Assembly: GCA_038120095.1 (NCBI GenBank)
Contig: JAYOKZ010000016.1
Span: 1-64,000, forward strand
Direction of reading: 5' to 3'
From: UBA2589 sp038120095
Lineage (GTDB): Bacteria > Gemmatimonadota > Gemmatimonadetes > Longimicrobiales > Gaopeijiaceae
Length of the DNA: 64,000 nt
Positions 35,599 to 43,781 of this stretch are shown here, in pieces. A program made the translations under genes and the position numbers. The notes under the pieces are model-generated. The model made no database searches and was not told the origin of the DNA. It saw only the letters and a program-made list of their open reading frames with translations. Positions within the stretch are counted from its first letter, which is position 1; every line of letters starts with the position of its first letter.

Positions 35599-36214
35599 CG
35601 GAATCCATGGTTCAGATCGTCGATGTGGTCCTCCTCGTGATGCTCGCCATCACGGGGATTGCTGTGATTCGGACGAGAAACCTGTTCGCGGCGGTCATGC
35701 TGGCCGGGATTTACAGCCTCGTTTCCGCGGGGTTGTTCGTCGTCATGGACGCCGTCGATGTGGCTTTTACCGAAGCCGCCGTCGGGGCGGGAATCTCGAC
35801 CGTCCTGCTCCTGGGGACGCTTGCCCTCGTAGGACATCAAGAGTCCAAGCCGGAACACAAGCCGGTACTCCCTCTGTTCGTCGTCCTCGTGACGGGTGGA
35901 GTCCTGGTCTACGGCACGGCCGAGATTCCTCCGTTCGGCGTTGCCGACAATCCGGCGCACGAACACGTCGCGCGCCACTATCTCGAGGATTCGGAGGAAG
36001 AAGTCGGTCACATCCCGAACGTTGTCACGTCGGTGCTCGCGTCCTACCGCGGATACGACACCATGGGCGAGACTGCCGTGATTTTCACGGCGATGGTCGG
36101 GGTCCTGCTTCTGCTCTCCCGTGGGCNNNNNNNNNNCTCACTGCTGACCTGCACGGGGAGAATTCAGACGGCGACGCCGGGGAGTCTCGATCCGCGGAGG
36201 GCGACGATGGATGA
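35595..36214 (+). CDS. DUF4040 (MbhD/MrpA C-terminal-like) subunit, interrupted by an assembly gap
   Basis: About 178 residues are readable before the N-run. The hydrophobic start includes NLFAAVMLAGIYSLVSAGLFV and FTEAAVGAGISTVLLLGTLAL, matching the MbhD-type module that in classical MrpA is fused to the C-terminus. The sequence then continues through VVTSVLASYRGYDTMGETAVIF to the gap. After the gap, a different frame reads LTADLHGENSDGDAGESRSA to a TGA at 36214 that overlaps the mrpB start. I infer that this is the real tail and that the true gap is not 10 bases. Confidence 0.75.
36127..36136. other. assembly gap (10 N)
   Basis: A run of ten undetermined bases inside the Mrp operon. The apparent in-frame fusion of the DUF4040 and mrpB products across it depends on the arbitrary gap length. 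Confidence 0.95.
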
Positions 36215-36650
36215 TCGGTTGATTCTTCGTGTCGGGACGAAAATCCTGAGCCCGTTCATTCTGGTCTTCGCCCTCTACGTCCAGTTCCACGGCGATTACG
36301 GTCCGGGGGGTGGCTTCCAGGCCGGCGTCATTTTCGCCGCGGTGTTTGTCCTGTACGCGCTGGTCTTCGGGCTGGACAGCGCAACGCGCGTGATGCCTCC
36401 GAAGGCGGTGTACACGTGCGGAGCGGCCGGCGTCGCGATTTATCTCGCTGTGGGCTACGTGACGATGTTCCGGGGTGGGGAGTTCCTGAACTACAGCTAC
36501 CTGTTTGGAACCTACGGGTATGAGCACGATCCAACCCACGGTCAGCACTTCGGCATCCTCGGTGTGGAACTGGGTGTGCTGGTGACGGTCTTCGGTGTGA
36601 TGGTCGCCCTCTTCTACGCGTTCGTCGGGCGCGGGAGGGTGAACACGTGA
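36207..36650 (+). CDS. mrpB: Mrp antiporter subunit B
   Basis: 147 residues with GGAGG six bases before the ATG. It carries the MnhB pattern: SPFILVFALYVQFHGDYGPGGGFQ, then four membrane helices, with the GPGGGFQAG loop conserved. It overlaps mrpC by four bases (GTGA). The 5' side borders the assembly gap by 70 bases. Confidence 0.92.
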   Translation: MDDRLILRVGTKILSPFILVFALYVQFHGDYGPGGGFQAGVIFAAVFVLYALVFGLDSATRVMPPKAVYTCGAAGVAIYLAVGYVTMFRGGEFLNYSYLFGTYGYEHDPTHGQHFGILGVELGVLVTVFGVMVALFYAFVGRGRVNT

Positions 36651-37147
36651 TTTCGTTCGGCCTCTTCAACTACTGGGCTGTGATCGTCCTGATGATGGTC
36701 GGCTTCTACACGCTGATCTCCCGTGACAACCTCGTGAAGAAGCTGATAGGTCTGAACATCTTTCAGACCTCGGTGATCATGATGTATGTCTCGTTCGGAA
36801 AGATCTCGGGGGGCACGGCGCCCATTCTGATCGATTCGGGGGACCACGGGGGAGGAGAAGATCATGGTGGGGCGGAGGAAGCAGGTCATGCCGTGGTCGA
36901 GACGGCTGTCGATGCCGTGGGTTCCGCCGGCGAGTTCCTCACCCAAGGGGCGTCCGGAGTTGCTCATGCAGCGAGCGAAGCCGGGGAGATCCTCTACTCC
37001 AATCCGATCCCGCACGTACTCATGCTGACTGCCATCGTCGTGGGTGTTGCCACCCTGGCGCTGGGGCTGAGCCTGGTGATCCGGATCAACGAGGCGTACG
37101 GCACGATCGAGGAAGACGAGATCGCCAGAAAGGACAACGCTGCGTGA
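36647..37147 (+). CDS. mrpC: Mrp antiporter subunit C (NuoK-like) with a long loop
   Basis: 166 residues, longer than the usual 110-125. NuoK-like helices are seen at about 8-25 and 40-60 (KLIGLNIFQTSVIMMYVSFG). The last helix follows PIPHVLMLTAIVVGVATLALGLS. Between them (about 64-115) lies an inserted Gly/Glu/His/Ala-rich loop (DHGGGEDHGGAEEAGHA), which could face the periplasm and bind cations. GTG start; overlaps mrpD1 by four bases. Confidence 0.9.
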   Translation: MISFGLFNYWAVIVLMMVGFYTLISRDNLVKKLIGLNIFQTSVIMMYVSFGKISGGTAPILIDSGDHGGGEDHGGAEEAGHAVVETAVDAVGSAGEFLTQGASGVAHAASEAGEILYSNPIPHVLMLTAIVVGVATLALGLSLVIRINEAYGTIEEDEIARKDNAA

Positions 37148-38631
37148 GCCAGAATCTGCCGGCGCTTCTCGTCGTCGTTCCCATGATCCTCGCGCCGCTT
37201 GCAGCGCTGCTCAATCGTTCCGGGCCGTCGTGGGTCGTCGCGGCGATCGGATCGTGGTTCTCCTTCGGTGCAGCGTTGCGACTCTTGGGCAGGGTCCTGG
37301 ACGAAGGCGTGGTCGTCTACTCCCTGGGTGGATGGGCGGCTCCCATCGGGATCGAGTACCGCATCGATCAGGTGAGCGCGTTCGTCACGGTGATTGTGTC
37401 CAGTATCGCGGCGATCGCGATCCTCTACGCGCGAAGCAGTGTTCGAGACGAGATCCACGAAGATCGTCACGCGCTCTTTTACGCCGCATTTCTCCTGAAT
37501 GTCTGCGGCCTGCTGGGCATCTCGATCACGGGGGACGTATTCAACGTCTTCGTCTTCCTGGAGGTGTCCTCCCTTTCGGCCTACGCGATGATTGCCCTGG
37601 GGCAGGATCGCCGCGCGCTCACGTCGGCGTTCCAGTATCTGATCATGGGCTCGGTTGGCGCGACGTTCATCGTGATCGGGATCGGGCTGCTCTTCGTGAT
37701 GACGGGCACGCTGGGTATGGCGGACCTCGCCGCGCGGATTCCGGCGGTGTGGGCCTCCGGGGAGGGGGATCGCACGATTGCCGTCGCCTTCACCTTCCTG
37801 ACGGTCGGTGTGACACTGAAGCTGGCTCTCTTCCCGCTGCATCTGTGGCTCCCGAACGCGTACACCTTCGCGCCCTCGGCCGTAACGGGATACATGGCGG
37901 CGACGTCGACGAAAGTCAGCGTCTACCTGCTGATGCGGTTCTTCTTCACCGTCTTTGGAGAGCAGTTCTCGTTCGAGCAGATGCACCTGGACATGGTGCT
38001 TACGCCGCTTGCTCTGGTCTCGATTTTAGCGATGTCCCTCGTCGCGATCTACCAGTCCAACGTCAAACGCCTCCTGGCCTTCTCGTCGGTCGCGCAGATC
38101 GGATACATGGTTCTGGGCATCAGCCTGGGGTCAGTGGTCGGGGTCGCCGCGGGGATCATCCATCTGTTCAATCATGCCGTGATGAAGGGTGCTCTCTTCA
38201 TGGCGATGGGCTGCGTGATGTACAGGATCGGATCGGTTCGGCTCGAGGACATGAAGGGCCTCGGCAAGGCCATGCCGTGGACGATGGCGGCGTTCGTCGG
38301 AGGAGGACTCAGCATGATCGGAGTCCCGTTGACGGTGGGCTTCGTGAGCAAGTGGTATCTGGTGCAGGGCGCGCTCGCTCAGGGCAGGTGGGCTGTGGCC
38401 GCCGTGGTGATGGTGGGTTCACTCATGGCATTGATCTACATCTGGAAGGTCGTGGAGGTCGCCTACTTCCAGCGCCGCGAGGACGAGGCCGACATCCGGG
38501 AGGCACCGCTGAGCCTGCTGATTCCCACATGGGCGCTGGTCGCAGCGAGCTTCTGGTTCGGCATCGATGCGGGAACGACATCGAGCGTGGCGATTTCGGC
38601 TGCTGAAACGCTTCTGGGAGTCCTCCCGTGA
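37144..38631 (+). CDS. mrpD: Mrp antiporter subunit D, first antiporter-like subunit
   Basis: 495 residues, about 14 membrane helices, of the NuoM/NuoN/MrpD proton-pumping family. The key charged residues are kept: Glu140 (FVFLEVSSLSAY), Lys226 (GVTLKLALFPLHLWLP), Lys257 (ATSTKVSVYL) and Lys403 (FVSKWYL). It is therefore probably an active ion-translocating subunit. GTG start; overlaps the next subunit by four bases. Confidence 0.93.
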   Translation: MSQNLPALLVVVPMILAPLAALLNRSGPSWVVAAIGSWFSFGAALRLLGRVLDEGVVVYSLGGWAAPIGIEYRIDQVSAFVTVIVSSIAAIAILYARSSVRDEIHEDRHALFYAAFLLNVCGLLGISITGDVFNVFVFLEVSSLSAYAMIALGQDRRALTSAFQYLIMGSVGATFIVIGIGLLFVMTGTLGMADLAARIPAVWASGEGDRTIAVAFTFLTVGVTLKLALFPLHLWLPNAYTFAPSAVTGYMAATSTKVSVYLLMRFFFTVFGEQFSFEQMHLDMVLTPLALVSILAMSLVAIYQSNVKRLLAFSSVAQIGYMVLGISLGSVVGVAAGIIHLFNHAVMKGALFMAMGCVMYRIGSVRLEDMKGLGKAMPWTMAAFVGGGLSMIGVPLTVGFVSKWYLVQGALAQGRWAVAAVVMVGSLMALIYIWKVVEVAYFQRREDEADIREAPLSLLIPTWALVAASFWFGIDAGTTSSVAISAAETLLGVLP

Positions 38632-40109
38632 TGGGTGATCCGGGCATGATCGTGCTGTTTACCGTGTTGCTGCCGGTCATCGGAGCCGGGCTCGTCCTCC
38701 TGCTGCGGAAGAACGAAAACGCACGGGAAGCGGCGACGCTCATCACCGGAGTGGTCACCTTCCTGCACGTTCTGGGACTCCTGCGGCTCGTTCGCTCGGG
38801 GGAGACGCCCCGGTTGGACATCATCGAAGTGGTTCCGGATGTCTGGCTCTCCTTCGCGGTCGAGCCGCTGGGTATGGTATTCGCCCTCGTGGCCGGCTTT
38901 CTGTGGCCCGTCACGTCACTGTACGCGATCGGCTACATGCGAGGGCACCACGAGGAAAACCAGACGAGGTTCTTTTTCTTCTTCGCGATCGCGATCGCGG
39001 GTGCGATGGGCGTTGCGTTCAGCGCGAACCTCTTCACCCTCTTCGTATTCTACGAATTCCTGACCTTCTGCACGGTACCGCTCGTCACGCATCACCAGTC
39101 CGAGGAGGCCAAGAAGTCCGGTCGGATCTATCTCGGGATCCTGCTGTCCACCTCCGTGGGCCTTCAGCTGGTCGCGATCATATGGACGTGGGTGTTGGCC
39201 GGGACCCTCGACTTCCGTACCGGTGGAATCCTCGCGGGTACGGCCTCGACGGGGGTTCTCAGCGCAATTCTGGTCCTCTACGTCTATGGGGTCGGGAAAG
39301 CCGCGCTCATGCCGTTCCATCGGTGGCTACCCGCTGCAATGGTGGCGCCGACACCGGTCTCGGCGCTTCTGCACGCCGTCGCCGTGGTGAAGGCCGGAGT
39401 CTTCACCGTTCTCAAGATCTCCGTGTACGTCTTCGGGGTCGATCTCCTGCAGACGCTCACCACGACGACGTGGCTGGCGTGGGCAGCTGCCGCCACGATC
39501 ATCATCGGATCGCTGGTGGCGTTCAGGAAGGACAACCTGAAGGCGCGGCTGGCCTATTCCACGATCAGCCAGCTCTCGTACATCGTACTGGGTGCAATGC
39601 TTGCGAACGACCTCGGGATCATCGGGGGCGGGATGCACATCGCGATGCATGCCTTCGGCAAGATTACGCTGTTTTTCGCTGCGGGTGGGATCATGGTCGC
39701 TGCCCACGAGAAGAACATCAGCCGTATGCATGGGCTCGGTCGAACCATGCCGATCACGTTTGGAGCCTTTTTCGTGGGCTCTCTCTCGATCATCGGCCTG
39801 CCACCTGCTGGTGGCGCGTGGTCGAAGTGGTTCCTCGGGATGGGAACGCTCGAGGCGAGTCAGGTCGGGCTGCTGGCGGTACTCATGCTGAGTTCGCTGC
39901 TCGGTCTCTACTACCTGCTCGAGGTGCCGGTGAAGGCGTTCTTCTTCAAGCCGCCGGAGGACGCGCACCATCACGAGGGCATTCACGAGTCACCTTTGCC
40001 GTCCCTGATTGCGATATGCATCACGGCGGCCGCGACCCTGGGTCTGTTCCTGTGGCCGGATCTCTTCCATGAATTGATGCAGATGGTCGTGGCAGGAGGG
40101 GCACGATGA
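38628..40109 (+). CDS. second MrpD/NuoL-like antiporter subunit
   Basis: 493 residues. Conserved pump residues: Glu143 (FVFYEFLTFCTV), Lys224 (GVGKAALMPFHRWLP), Lys255 (AVAVVKAGVF), and a late Lys in GGAWSKWFLG. A His-rich loop DAHHHEGIHE lies near the C-terminus. It starts at GTG 38628 (GTGA overlap) or ATG 38631. It resembles the N-terminal (NuoL-like) part of MrpA without its fused C-terminal domains. Confidence 0.9.
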   Translation: MMGDPGMIVLFTVLLPVIGAGLVLLLRKNENAREAATLITGVVTFLHVLGLLRLVRSGETPRLDIIEVVPDVWLSFAVEPLGMVFALVAGFLWPVTSLYAIGYMRGHHEENQTRFFFFFAIAIAGAMGVAFSANLFTLFVFYEFLTFCTVPLVTHHQSEEAKKSGRIYLGILLSTSVGLQLVAIIWTWVLAGTLDFRTGGILAGTASTGVLSAILVLYVYGVGKAALMPFHRWLPAAMVAPTPVSALLHAVAVVKAGVFTVLKISVYVFGVDLLQTLTTTTWLAWAAAATIIIGSLVAFRKDNLKARLAYSTISQLSYIVLGAMLANDLGIIGGGMHIAMHAFGKITLFFAAGGIMVAAHEKNISRMHGLGRTMPITFGAFFVGSLSIIGLPPAGGAWSKWFLGMGTLEASQVGLLAVLMLSSLLGLYYLLEVPVKAFFFKPPEDAHHHEGIHESPLPSLIAICITAAATLGLFLWPDLFHELMQMVVAGGAR

Positions 40110-40507
40110 GCGATCACGGCCATCACGAGGTGCGAGAGCCCATCGGGTGGATGGACCGACCCGACGTCGTGAAGCGACTCTTCACGGTCTTCTACGTGGT
40201 CTGCGGCGTGCTCTTCCTTGCGGAGTTCATCCTCATGGGCACGGAGAATGCACATCCGCATCCGCTCGAAGAGCGCATGCGGTTCTTCGTATATCCGGTG
40301 TACGGCTTCATTTCCTTCTGGTTCCTGGTGCTGCTCGCACGTCCGATGAGAACACTCCTCATTCGTTCCGAGGACTACTATGAGGGGGGTGGAGTCTACG
40401 ATCCGGCTGCGGATCCGGGGCACGTTTCGACCCATGGCCACGGACCGGCTCGTGATTCTTCCAGTGGCACAGGGTCCGAGGGCGGGGAGGTGAGCGATGC
40501 TCGGTAG
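40106..40507 (+). CDS. small two-helix membrane protein of the Mrp operon, unknown
   Basis: 133 residues with two predicted membrane helices (about 24-44 and 59-79). The N-terminus is His-rich (MSDHGHHEVRE), and a hydrophilic tail of about 45 residues is rich in Gly, His and Ser. It overlaps both neighbours (4 and 11 bases), so it is translationally locked into the operon between two antiporter subunits. I recognise no family. It may be an assembly or bridging subunit. Confidence 0.75.
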   Translation: MSDHGHHEVREPIGWMDRPDVVKRLFTVFYVVCGVLFLAEFILMGTENAHPHPLEERMRFFVYPVYGFISFWFLVLLARPMRTLLIRSEDYYEGGGVYDPAADPGHVSTHGHGPARDSSSGTGSEGGEVSDAR

Positions 40508-42332
40508 CATGCCGCCGTTCATGCTCTTCTTCGTGGGCGCGATCGTCGTCGCCTTCACGAACGGGGCCGTTCGAAAGAGCGTCGTGCTCGGGGTTCCCAT
40601 CCTGGGGCTGGTCAATCTGATCCTCACGGCCGGCGGGGACGTAGGTGCGCCCTCGGCCATCGGGGAGTCGGTTCCCCAGATCTACCTGACGTTGGAGCTG
40701 CTGGGATACGAACTTCAGCCCTACCGGGCGGACAAGCTCAGCCTGCTGTTCGGATATCTCTTCCACATCGCTGCCTTCCTGGGCTTCATGTACGCGCTGC
40801 ATCTGGGCGACGGCACTCCGGAGGGTTCGGTGGCGGGGGACGTCGGAGAGGACGACGTCATCGGCAACGAACGGGCCGGAATGCAGCACGTCTCAGCGAT
40901 GCTGTACGCGGGAAGTGCCCTTGGCGCGGTGTTCGCCGGCGATTTCATCACACTGTTCGTGTTCTGGGAACTGCTGGCGATCACATCCGTCTTCCTCGTG
41001 TGGGCGAGGAACTCCGACCGGGCGTACGCAACGGGATTCCGTTACCTGATCATCCATGTCGTGTCCGGCGTGCTGCTCCTCTCGGGTGCGCTGATGCTCG
41101 CTCACCGAACGGGTTCGATCGAATTCGGGCATGTGGCCGGCCAATTGCATGGGGACGAGGGCGGGGGGCTGGCTGCTGCCGGGCTGCCCGCGCTGCTTCT
41201 CCTGATCGCGTTCGGCATCAAGGCGGGCTTCCCGCTCGCCCACAACTGGATCACCGAGGCCTACCCGGAGAGTACTCCGACCGGGACGGTCTTCCTCAGC
41301 GCATTCACCACCAAGGTTGCCGTCTACGCACTGGCGCGAAGCTTCGGTGGGCTCGATGAGCTGATCTGGATCGGGACCGCGATGACCTTCTTCCCGATCT
41401 TCTTTGCCGTGCTGGAAAACGATCTTCGTCGGGTTCTCGGTTACTCGATGATCAACCAGATCGGCTTCATGGTTGCGGGCATCGGGATCGGCACCGCGCT
41501 GGCCGTGAACGGGGCCGTCGCACACGCCTTTGCCGATGTGATCTTCAAGGGGCTGCTCTTCATGTCGATGGGCGCCGTCCTGACGATGACAGGCCGTACG
41601 AAGGGGACGGACCTGGGCGGGCTCTACAAAACCATGCCGATCACGGCCACGCTCTGTATCGTGGGCGCGTCCGCGATTTCTGCCTTCCCGCTGTTCAGCG
41701 CCTTCGTGACGAAGTCGATGATCATGGTGGCCGCGATCGAAGAGCATCACTACATCGTGTGGCTCTTCATGCTGTTTGCGTCTGCGGGTGTGCTCGAGCA
41801 CGCCGGGATCAAGATTCCGTTCTTCGCGTTCTTCGCGCACGATTCCGGGATTCGGACGAAGGAGCCTCCTCGGAACATGCTCGTCGCGATGGTGATCGGC
41901 GGTGCCCTGTGCATCCTGATCGGGGTTTTCCCCGGAGTCTTCTACGGGTTGCTACCGTTCGAGATGGACTACCACCCGTACGATACACGGCACGTGCTGA
42001 CTCAGCTTCAACTGTTGTGTTTCGGCGCGCTGGGCTTCATCACGCTGGTCAAGACCGGGATCTATCCGGACGAAAAGCGCGCGGTCCACATCGATGCGGA
42101 AGTGCTGTACAGAAAACTGGGACCGTGGCTGGTCGGCTCGGCAGGGAGTGCGATCTCCGCTGTCGACGGAGCGGTGCGCGGAACTGCCATGGGACTCATT
42201 CGATCGGCTCTGGACGCGCTCGGTCGCATGCACGGTCAACTGGGGCCGTTGGCGCGCTCCTGGCCATCCGGTAGCATGGTGTTCTGGGTTGCCCTCTCGC
42301 TGGCGGCTTACCTTCTGTTCTATCTCTTCTGA
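40497..42332 (+). CDS. third antiporter-like subunit, long MrpD/NuoL type
   Basis: 611 residues. The core resembles the other two antiporter subunits: Glu158 (FVFWELLAITSV), Lys242 (AFGIKAGFPLAHNWI), Lys273 (AFTTKVAVYAL) and a late Lys in FVTKSMIM. It is extended at the C-terminus by about 100 residues, including a lateral amphipathic region and a last helix (MVFWVALSLAAYLLFYLF), somewhat like NuoL's arm. It ends the operon. Confidence 0.9.
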   Translation: MLGSMPPFMLFFVGAIVVAFTNGAVRKSVVLGVPILGLVNLILTAGGDVGAPSAIGESVPQIYLTLELLGYELQPYRADKLSLLFGYLFHIAAFLGFMYALHLGDGTPEGSVAGDVGEDDVIGNERAGMQHVSAMLYAGSALGAVFAGDFITLFVFWELLAITSVFLVWARNSDRAYATGFRYLIIHVVSGVLLLSGALMLAHRTGSIEFGHVAGQLHGDEGGGLAAAGLPALLLLIAFGIKAGFPLAHNWITEAYPESTPTGTVFLSAFTTKVAVYALARSFGGLDELIWIGTAMTFFPIFFAVLENDLRRVLGYSMINQIGFMVAGIGIGTALAVNGAVAHAFADVIFKGLLFMSMGAVLTMTGRTKGTDLGGLYKTMPITATLCIVGASAISAFPLFSAFVTKSMIMVAAIEEHHYIVWLFMLFASAGVLEHAGIKIPFFAFFAHDSGIRTKEPPRNMLVAMVIGGALCILIGVFPGVFYGLLPFEMDYHPYDTRHVLTQLQLLCFGALGFITLVKTGIYPDEKRAVHIDAEVLYRKLGPWLVGSAGSAISAVDGAVRGTAMGLIRSALDALGRMHGQLGPLARSWPSGSMVFWVALSLAAYLLFYLF

Positions 42333-42383
42333 TCGATATCCCGTGCACCCCACCTCGGGGTGCCCGGGAGAGGGTGTGACCAC

Positions 42384-43268
42384 GTGACGGCCAGGCTGGC
42401 GACTCACCCCGACATCGCAGGGCGCACTGCGCATGTGGTTGGGTTGCTTCGAGCAGCCGGCATGGATGTGGAGTTCGTTGGTGATCTGCACCCTGCCGAG
42501 CCGTTTGCCGGTCTTGGAGATCACCAGATCGACCTCGCTCTCGTGGGGATCACGGCGCTGCGTGGCACCAGTTCGGACGACTTCACGACCGTCGCCGTTC
42601 TGCCACGCATGGACACGAGGGACGTACTCGTGGCACTTCAGGGACGCGCGACTTCGCTCGCTCGGTTGTCGGAGGGGGCAAGAGTCGCGTATTCAGGGGC
42701 TCGACGCGGCGCTTTTCTGGCCGCCCATCGGGGGGACATCGTCGGAATCGAAATGGATGCTGCGCCGTTCAGCGATCTGATGGGGTTGGCCAGGGAGGGA
42801 GAGGTCGCTCAGGCCGACTCGTCCGGGCTCGCGGAGGGCGCTCCGGACGCGTTGATCATGAGTGCCCTCGACGCTCGGGAGGGGGGGCTCCTGGATACGG
42901 CCGTCGAGGCCCTCGACCCGAAGTCATGGCTGCCGGAGCCGGGGCAGGGGGCCCTCGCCCTGGTGGCTCGTCATCCCATCGCGGAGGCGACGGCGCTGGA
43001 TCATCTACCGACTCGTACGGCTCTTCGTACCGAGCTGGCGCTCCTGGACGCGATCGAGAGCCTCGGTACCACGACCCTGGGCTGTCTCGCTCAGCCCTCG
43101 GGGCGGTGGATCCGCCTTTGGGCAGCTGCAGCCAGCTCCCGTGGGGATCGTCTGGTGCGATCCGATCGTACGGGGCCTCTGGACGAGCCGGAGAGCCTCG
43201 GGGCGTCCGTCGCCTCAGAGCTGATGGCTCGAGGATATGGGCTTCTTGCCGCCCCGACGTCCCCGTGA
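42384..43268 (+). CDS. degenerate HemC-like (porphobilinogen deaminase fold) protein
   Basis: 294 residues from GTG 42384, with GGAGAGGG upstream; the frame stays open to a GTG at 42360. It aligns with hydroxymethylbilane synthase: RLATHPD at the start, DLALVGITALRG where HemC has HSxKDxP, LPRMDTRDVLVA (as EREDPRDAFV), GARRGAFLAAHRGDI (as SLRRQxQLxxxRPDL), LPEPGQGALAL, and a Cys234 at the cofactor position. The catalytic Asp84 and Lys83 of E. coli HemC become Ala58 and Thr57, and the R-x-G-N-V-x-T-R loop is lost. It is probably not a working deaminase. It overlaps hldC by four bases. Confidence 0.75.
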   Translation: MTARLATHPDIAGRTAHVVGLLRAAGMDVEFVGDLHPAEPFAGLGDHQIDLALVGITALRGTSSDDFTTVAVLPRMDTRDVLVALQGRATSLARLSEGARVAYSGARRGAFLAAHRGDIVGIEMDAAPFSDLMGLAREGEVAQADSSGLAEGAPDALIMSALDAREGGLLDTAVEALDPKSWLPEPGQGALALVARHPIAEATALDHLPTRTALRTELALLDAIESLGTTTLGCLAQPSGRWIRLWAAAASSRGDRLVRSDRTGPLDEPESLGASVASELMARGYGLLAAPTSP

Positions 43269-43768
43269 CGCCCCGAGTGCCGGAGGCGAAGATTCTGACT
43301 CACCGGGAGCTCGTCGATCGGGTCGGACCTCCCCGACCCGAGAAGATGGTGTTCACGAACGGGGTATTCGACCTGGTACATCGGGGGCACGCAACGTATC
43401 TGGCGGCGGCTCGGGCCCTCGGCGATCTGCTCGTCGTCGGCGTGAATTCCGACGCGTCGGCGCGCAGACTCGGAAAGGGTCCCGGGCGCCCATTGGTCAC
43501 GGATGCGGATCGAGCGTTCGTCCTCGCATCTCTCGAGTGCGTCGACTACGTGTGTGTGTTCGACGAAGACACGCCTGCGGCCCTGATCGATACACTGCTG
43601 CCAGACGTCCTCGTCAAAGGGGGTGATTACGCCCTTGCCGACGTTGCCGGTCGGGAATCGGTCGAAGCTCATGGTGGCCGTGTCCAGTTGATCCCGTTTG
43701 TCGATGGATACTCGACGACGGACCTCGTGATGCAGATTCAATCCACTTCCGACGACGCTTCCCCCTGA
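43265..43768 (+). CDS. hldC: HldE C-terminal-type nucleotidyltransferase
   Basis: 167 residues, GTG start overlapping the HemC-like stop. VFTNGVFDLVHRGHATYL is the cytidylyltransferase-fold signature with HxGH (here HRGH), followed by GVNSDASARRLGKGPGRPL. It matches the RfaE domain II that transfers AMP to D-glycero-D-manno-heptose 1-phosphate. The kinase half lies 23 kb upstream. Next gene: RNase PH, 13 bases on. Confidence 0.9.
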   Translation: MTPRVPEAKILTHRELVDRVGPPRPEKMVFTNGVFDLVHRGHATYLAAARALGDLLVVGVNSDASARRLGKGPGRPLVTDADRAFVLASLECVDYVCVFDEDTPAALIDTLLPDVLVKGGDYALADVAGRESVEAHGGRVQLIPFVDGYSTTDLVMQIQSTSDDASP

Positions 43769-43781
43769 CTCTCTCTCATCC

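Noticed and set aside
35457..36650. Apparent fusion protein of the DUF4040 subunit and MrpB
   Set aside because: It exists only because the ten N keep the frame open. The neighbouring genes all overlap as separate genes and mrpB has its own SD and start.
37230..40072. Long out-of-frame open frames (37230-38606 and 38903-40072) inside the Mrp subunits
   Set aside because: They are Arg/Gly/Asp-rich shadows of the in-frame membrane proteins, with no hydrophobic helices or motifs.
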